Source of the DNA: CAYVUI01 sp964454745
GTDB taxonomy: Bacteria; Planctomycetota; Phycisphaerae; Sedimentisphaerales; Anaerohalosphaeraceae
Length of the DNA: 25,274 bases
Direction: 5' to 3'
Assembly: GCA_964454745.1 (NCBI GenBank)
Contig: CAYVUI010000067.1
Span: 1 to 25,274 of the forward strand
Shown piece after piece: positions 22,376-25,274 of this stretch (its first letter is position 1; each line of letters begins with the position of its first letter). The notes under the pieces were generated by a model. That model was not told the DNA's origin, ran no database searches, and saw nothing but the letters and a program-made list of their open reading frames with translations. The position numbers were made by a program, and so were the translations under genes.

Positions 22376-24946
22376 ATGGATCAAAAAGAGACATATATCA
22401 TTAATAAGCTAAATGAGTTAAACGTCATAGAGCAGGATCCGCAGCGTGCCGGAGATAATATCAAGCATGTTAGGCAGATGCTGGAGACAGGAGCCCCCGC
22501 TTCGCACAGGCACCATGGGCTGGGATTCAAGGTTGCTGCGGCAATTATCATTGTTTTGGGGCTATTCTTCGCTTTTCAGCCTAAATGGGCAAACAACAAT
22601 GTTGCCTGGGCCGATGTGGTCGAGAAATTTAACTCGATCACATTCTTTAACGCTTCTGTGTATATAAAAGAAAATGCAACTGATGAGCCGTTACAGATTG
22701 AAATCTGGCGAAATAGTCAGAAGAAAGTTCGGATCAGAGTGGACAGTCAGGTTCTATTTGGTGATGGCAGTGCTGTTGTTGCAGGATTTGCAATAGACAG
22801 CCCCATTCGAAAAATAGAGACTGAAGAATACGATGAAATGGGCATGGCGATGATTCAGCGGTTGTTCAATTTTGAGAAGTTTTCGCTGGATACAGTGATT
22901 GCGTCTTTTGGTGTCAATAAAGAACGCCTCAAAGAAACAACACCTTTAATAAATCCGTCGGCAATGATTTCAGAGGACATGCTGGTTTTCGACATACAAT
23001 CTGATATCAGCCCGGAATGGATGCGTATATGGGTACTTCGTGAGAGCCGTCTGCCAATACGCATCCGCAGTTGGGATCCGCGTGACGGCGATTGTGTGGA
23101 TGCAATCATCAGCTATTCACAAGAACAATCACCGGATTTCTTTGATCCGGATGCTTACGAGAAGGTGCTGTTGGAAGTCCAGCAAGGCGGCTCCGCGGGT
23201 GGTAGAGCTAATCTCGCCTATGCACTTCTCCAGGACCCTGGTGGAAAAGACTACACCCCTAAAGACCTCTTTAATAAGGCAAAAGCAGATAGCAAGGCCG
23301 GGGAATCTGAGGAGATTAGTGGTTACCATCTACCCCAGATCGAGCAAGCTGGTGTCACTGAATACGGTGCTGTTTGGGTGATAGCCTCAAAATCTCAAAA
23401 CCGAAAACCAGATGGTCGCACCTTTTATGGTTTTTCAGATGTAAGCGATGATTTAGGAGTAAAGTACCGCTGTGCCGATAGTTCGTGGCGATTGCGGGAT
23501 GACAATTCTATTCAAATCTTCACGCCTGAGGGATATCCATTCGATTCTGCAAGGCCAAAGGAATTGACTCTTCGGTGTTCGGTTGAAGCTACAGGACCCT
23601 ACCAGAAAGAAACATTGATTGGTAATGTCAAACTTGATAGTTGGAGCGAAAACACCACGTGGCCTCAGGATAGATATAAAAGCAGTGAATTGAAGATAAT
23701 GCTCCGACAAGCATGGAACAAAGTTGGTGAACATGAGGTATGTCAAAAAATACTCGAATTTGTCCGAGAGCTTGATACAAAAAATCAACACAGCCATGAA
23801 ATTGGAAAAGTCCGACTCCGGATGCTGATCAAGCAAAAAGACTATCAAGATGCGGCAATACTGGCTGAGAGATTTTTGCCTGAAGAATATAAAGTTTTCA
23901 GAAGTAAAAAAGCAAATGCTGACTATTATAACTTCTATGACTACATCATTGCGATTGCCGCAAACGAAAATGTACAAAGAGCAACAGAATTGTGGAACGA
24001 GATCAAACAACTTGAGCCTGATTTGAGCCCATATAACAACAGTACGAAGAAAGAAATCATGGAACGCCTCAAATATCAGATTAATGGTGTTTCTATGAGT
24101 CAATTGATATCACCATTGTTTTCAGCAGGATTGAACCCCGAACAGGTCAGTCGGATTATCGGTTTTGATGTGCTGCAAAACGAAGATACAAAATGGTATG
24201 TGCCTGAAAAATATCGTCGTCTGAAAGATCCCCGTGTGATTAAACAAGAGGCATACAAGAAAAAACTGACTGAAAAGTATATGGCAAATCCCCTTGAGCC
24301 GGGCCAGATGGTTCTGAATAAATGCAAATTAGATGAAATTGCCTATATGGGCCCTGTGCCGGATGTTAAGGATCATTACTTTTACGTGTTTAATCGAGAT
24401 TTACATGATTTCCTGAAAGGATACAAGTCAAAAGGACAGGTCGGCAGAGTTAATCGGGTACAAATTGCAGACAATGTCAAGAACATCGAGCTTCATCATG
24501 AAATCATTTTTAACAGCCCGGATGGTTTTCAATGGGACGCATGCAAAGAATTCGTCATGTCGGAATTGGGACTGGAAGCGATTGAAGGCACTCAAACCGA
24601 AACCGTTTTAATTGCCCAATATAATGGGGCTGAACGCAAGGATTATCGGGATATTCGTTGCCCGGCAGTCAGGGGATCAACACAGACCCCGGGCATGTTA
24701 GCATATCGTACTTCTGCAGGCATAACTCTAAGAAACGTACTTGATGCTCTGGCGGGAGACCAAGAAATGCTGGTAATTAATAACACAGGTCTTGATGACA
24801 AAACAATTATCACCCAGGAAGTTGCCAACTTTAAAACCGAAAAAGGCATGGAACTAGCTGAAAAGTGGTACAAGGAGAACTTCGGTATTACTTTCCGTAA
24901 AGAGCAGCGAGAGTTACCCGTCTGGACCATTCGAAAAAAGCAATAA
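22376..24946 (+). CDS. 856-residue membrane-anchored protein, probable sigma-factor partner
   Basis: AAAGAGGTG precedes the ATG. Residues 1-48 are cytoplasmic and charged, in the position of an anti-sigma domain (KLNELNVIEQDPQR). One membrane helix is at about 50-68 (GFKVAAAIIIVLGLFFAF), so the remaining ~785 residues are periplasmic. Residues about 80-260 (VAWADVVEKFNSITF, WRNSQKKVRIRVDS, RESRLPIRIRSWDP) resemble the LolA/RseB-like fold seen in envelope-stress sensors. A helical TPR-like part follows at about 440-560. The C-terminal ~180 residues (TLRNVLDALAGDQEMLVINN then TGLDDK) resemble the DUF3738/TIGR03435 domain. The order sigma factor then single-pass protein is the classical sigma/anti-sigma layout. 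Anti-sigma activity is inferred, not shown; the domain combination is unusual. Confidence 0.8.
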   Translation: MDQKETYIINKLNELNVIEQDPQRAGDNIKHVRQMLETGAPASHRHHGLGFKVAAAIIIVLGLFFAFQPKWANNNVAWADVVEKFNSITFFNASVYIKENATDEPLQIEIWRNSQKKVRIRVDSQVLFGDGSAVVAGFAIDSPIRKIETEEYDEMGMAMIQRLFNFEKFSLDTVIASFGVNKERLKETTPLINPSAMISEDMLVFDIQSDISPEWMRIWVLRESRLPIRIRSWDPRDGDCVDAIISYSQEQSPDFFDPDAYEKVLLEVQQGGSAGGRANLAYALLQDPGGKDYTPKDLFNKAKADSKAGESEEISGYHLPQIEQAGVTEYGAVWVIASKSQNRKPDGRTFYGFSDVSDDLGVKYRCADSSWRLRDDNSIQIFTPEGYPFDSARPKELTLRCSVEATGPYQKETLIGNVKLDSWSENTTWPQDRYKSSELKIMLRQAWNKVGEHEVCQKILEFVRELDTKNQHSHEIGKVRLRMLIKQKDYQDAAILAERFLPEEYKVFRSKKANADYYNFYDYIIAIAANENVQRATELWNEIKQLEPDLSPYNNSTKKEIMERLKYQINGVSMSQLISPLFSAGLNPEQVSRIIGFDVLQNEDTKWYVPEKYRRLKDPRVIKQEAYKKKLTEKYMANPLEPGQMVLNKCKLDEIAYMGPVPDVKDHYFYVFNRDLHDFLKGYKSKGQVGRVNRVQIADNVKNIELHHEIIFNSPDGFQWDACKEFVMSELGLEAIEGTQTETVLIAQYNGAERKDYRDIRCPAVRGSTQTPGMLAYRTSAGITLRNVLDALAGDQEMLVINNTGLDDKTIITQEVANFKTEKGMELAEKWYKENFGITFRKEQRELPVWTIRKKQ

Positions 24947-24971
24947 ACCTATTATTCAGACGAACCGTCCC

Positions 24972-24999
24972 AAGCCGGGCCATGTACCCGGCTTTTTTT
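24972..24999 (+). terminator. Intrinsic terminator of the sigma-factor operon
   Basis: AAGCCGGG (24972-24979) pairs with CCCGGCTT (24987-24994) around 7 bases and is followed by a T-run to 24999. It lies 26 bases past the stop codon. Confidence 0.93.
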
Positions 25000-25190
25000 A
25001 AAATCCCCAGCAACATTTCACCGTTTTCTGCGCCTTTATAACAAGGCATAAGGCTATTCATTTCAGTAATTAAAGGTGAAGTAAGACGGTTTACTAAATC
25101 CAAAATACTTCGAACCTTGACATAAATTGCAGTACAGGTTAAGTATTCCAAGATGGGTGGCCAAGGAAGTTAGATAATTGTCCCTCCAAC
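25000..25190. other. Spacer between terminator and right direct repeat
   Basis: About 190 bases in which I see no gene. A leftward open frame here overlaps the end of the 856-residue gene and has no support. Confidence 0.5.
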
Positions 25191-25274
25191 CGTACTGCCT
25201 TAGGCAGGTAAGATCATGAGTTCATTTTCTGTATAGGTCCGCTCCCGCTGGTCGCTTGCCAACAGCAAGATTGC
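25191..25274 (+). repeat. Right copy of the 84-bp direct repeat, cut by the window end
   Basis: 81 of 84 bases match 21412-21495, offset 3779. The first four bases, CGTA, equal the tRNA-Leu 3' terminus although no tRNA precedes it here. The repeat is still matching at the last base of the window, so its true length is longer. Confidence 0.95.

Noticed and set aside
24888..25151. 87-codon leftward frame near the right end
   Set aside because: Overlaps the end of the 856-residue gene and spans its terminator; no start signals.

Overview
The window looks like a chromosomal piece of a Planctomycete, most likely of class Phycisphaerae (Sedimentisphaerales-like). The clues are three secreted proteins ending in a VPEPCS-type PEP-CTERM sorting tail, two secreted proteins ending in a single dockerin-like Ca-binding segment (D-x-N-x-D-C ... 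DWL), Sel1 and HAF repeat proteins, and families of small hairpin-forming intergenic repeats. Taxonomy is inferred from these features only. A 100-base run of N (12965-13064) shows that this is a draft scaffold.

Layout. 1-615 is a mosaic of tandem and dispersed hairpin repeats. 889-4332 (+) holds an AzgA-type purine permease and a secreted glycosidase-like protein. 4359-6509 (-) is a visibly AT-richer two-gene operon of radical SAM enzymes, one HemW/HutW-like and one with a Cys-rich C-terminus. 6692-7791 (-) is a MarR repressor with a membrane-anchored small protein, behind a promoter that overlaps palindromes. 7965-8951 (-) is a HAD hydrolase with an unusual N-terminal extension and a clear terminator. 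9273-12167 (+) holds a large exported HEAT/TPR protein and truB.

12491-17084 (-) is a five-gene run of exported surface proteins: FGE-fold, small PEP-CTERM, HAF-repeat PEP-CTERM, dockerin-like and Sel1. Their junctions carry near-identical DNA (sorting tail, stop, ribosome binding site, start), as if gene bodies had been exchanged between constant joints. 17085-17713 is a second repeat-rich spacer; one repeat copy lies inside the signal-peptide codons of the FGE-fold gene. 17714-19345 (-) is a 543-residue secreted dockerin-type protein. 19821-21266 (+) is xseA.

21332-21415 is tRNA-Leu(TAG) with its own promoter. Directly behind it lies a repeat of at least 84 bp, followed by a second copy of the tRNA 3' end. 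An ECF sigma factor and an 856-residue membrane-anchored partner (probably its regulator) follow, and the same 84-bp repeat starts again at 25191 and runs off the window. The sigma/partner module is therefore bracketed by direct repeats anchored at a tRNA gene. This is the most striking arrangement in the window. The paired radical SAM operon and the recombinant surface-protein cluster come next.
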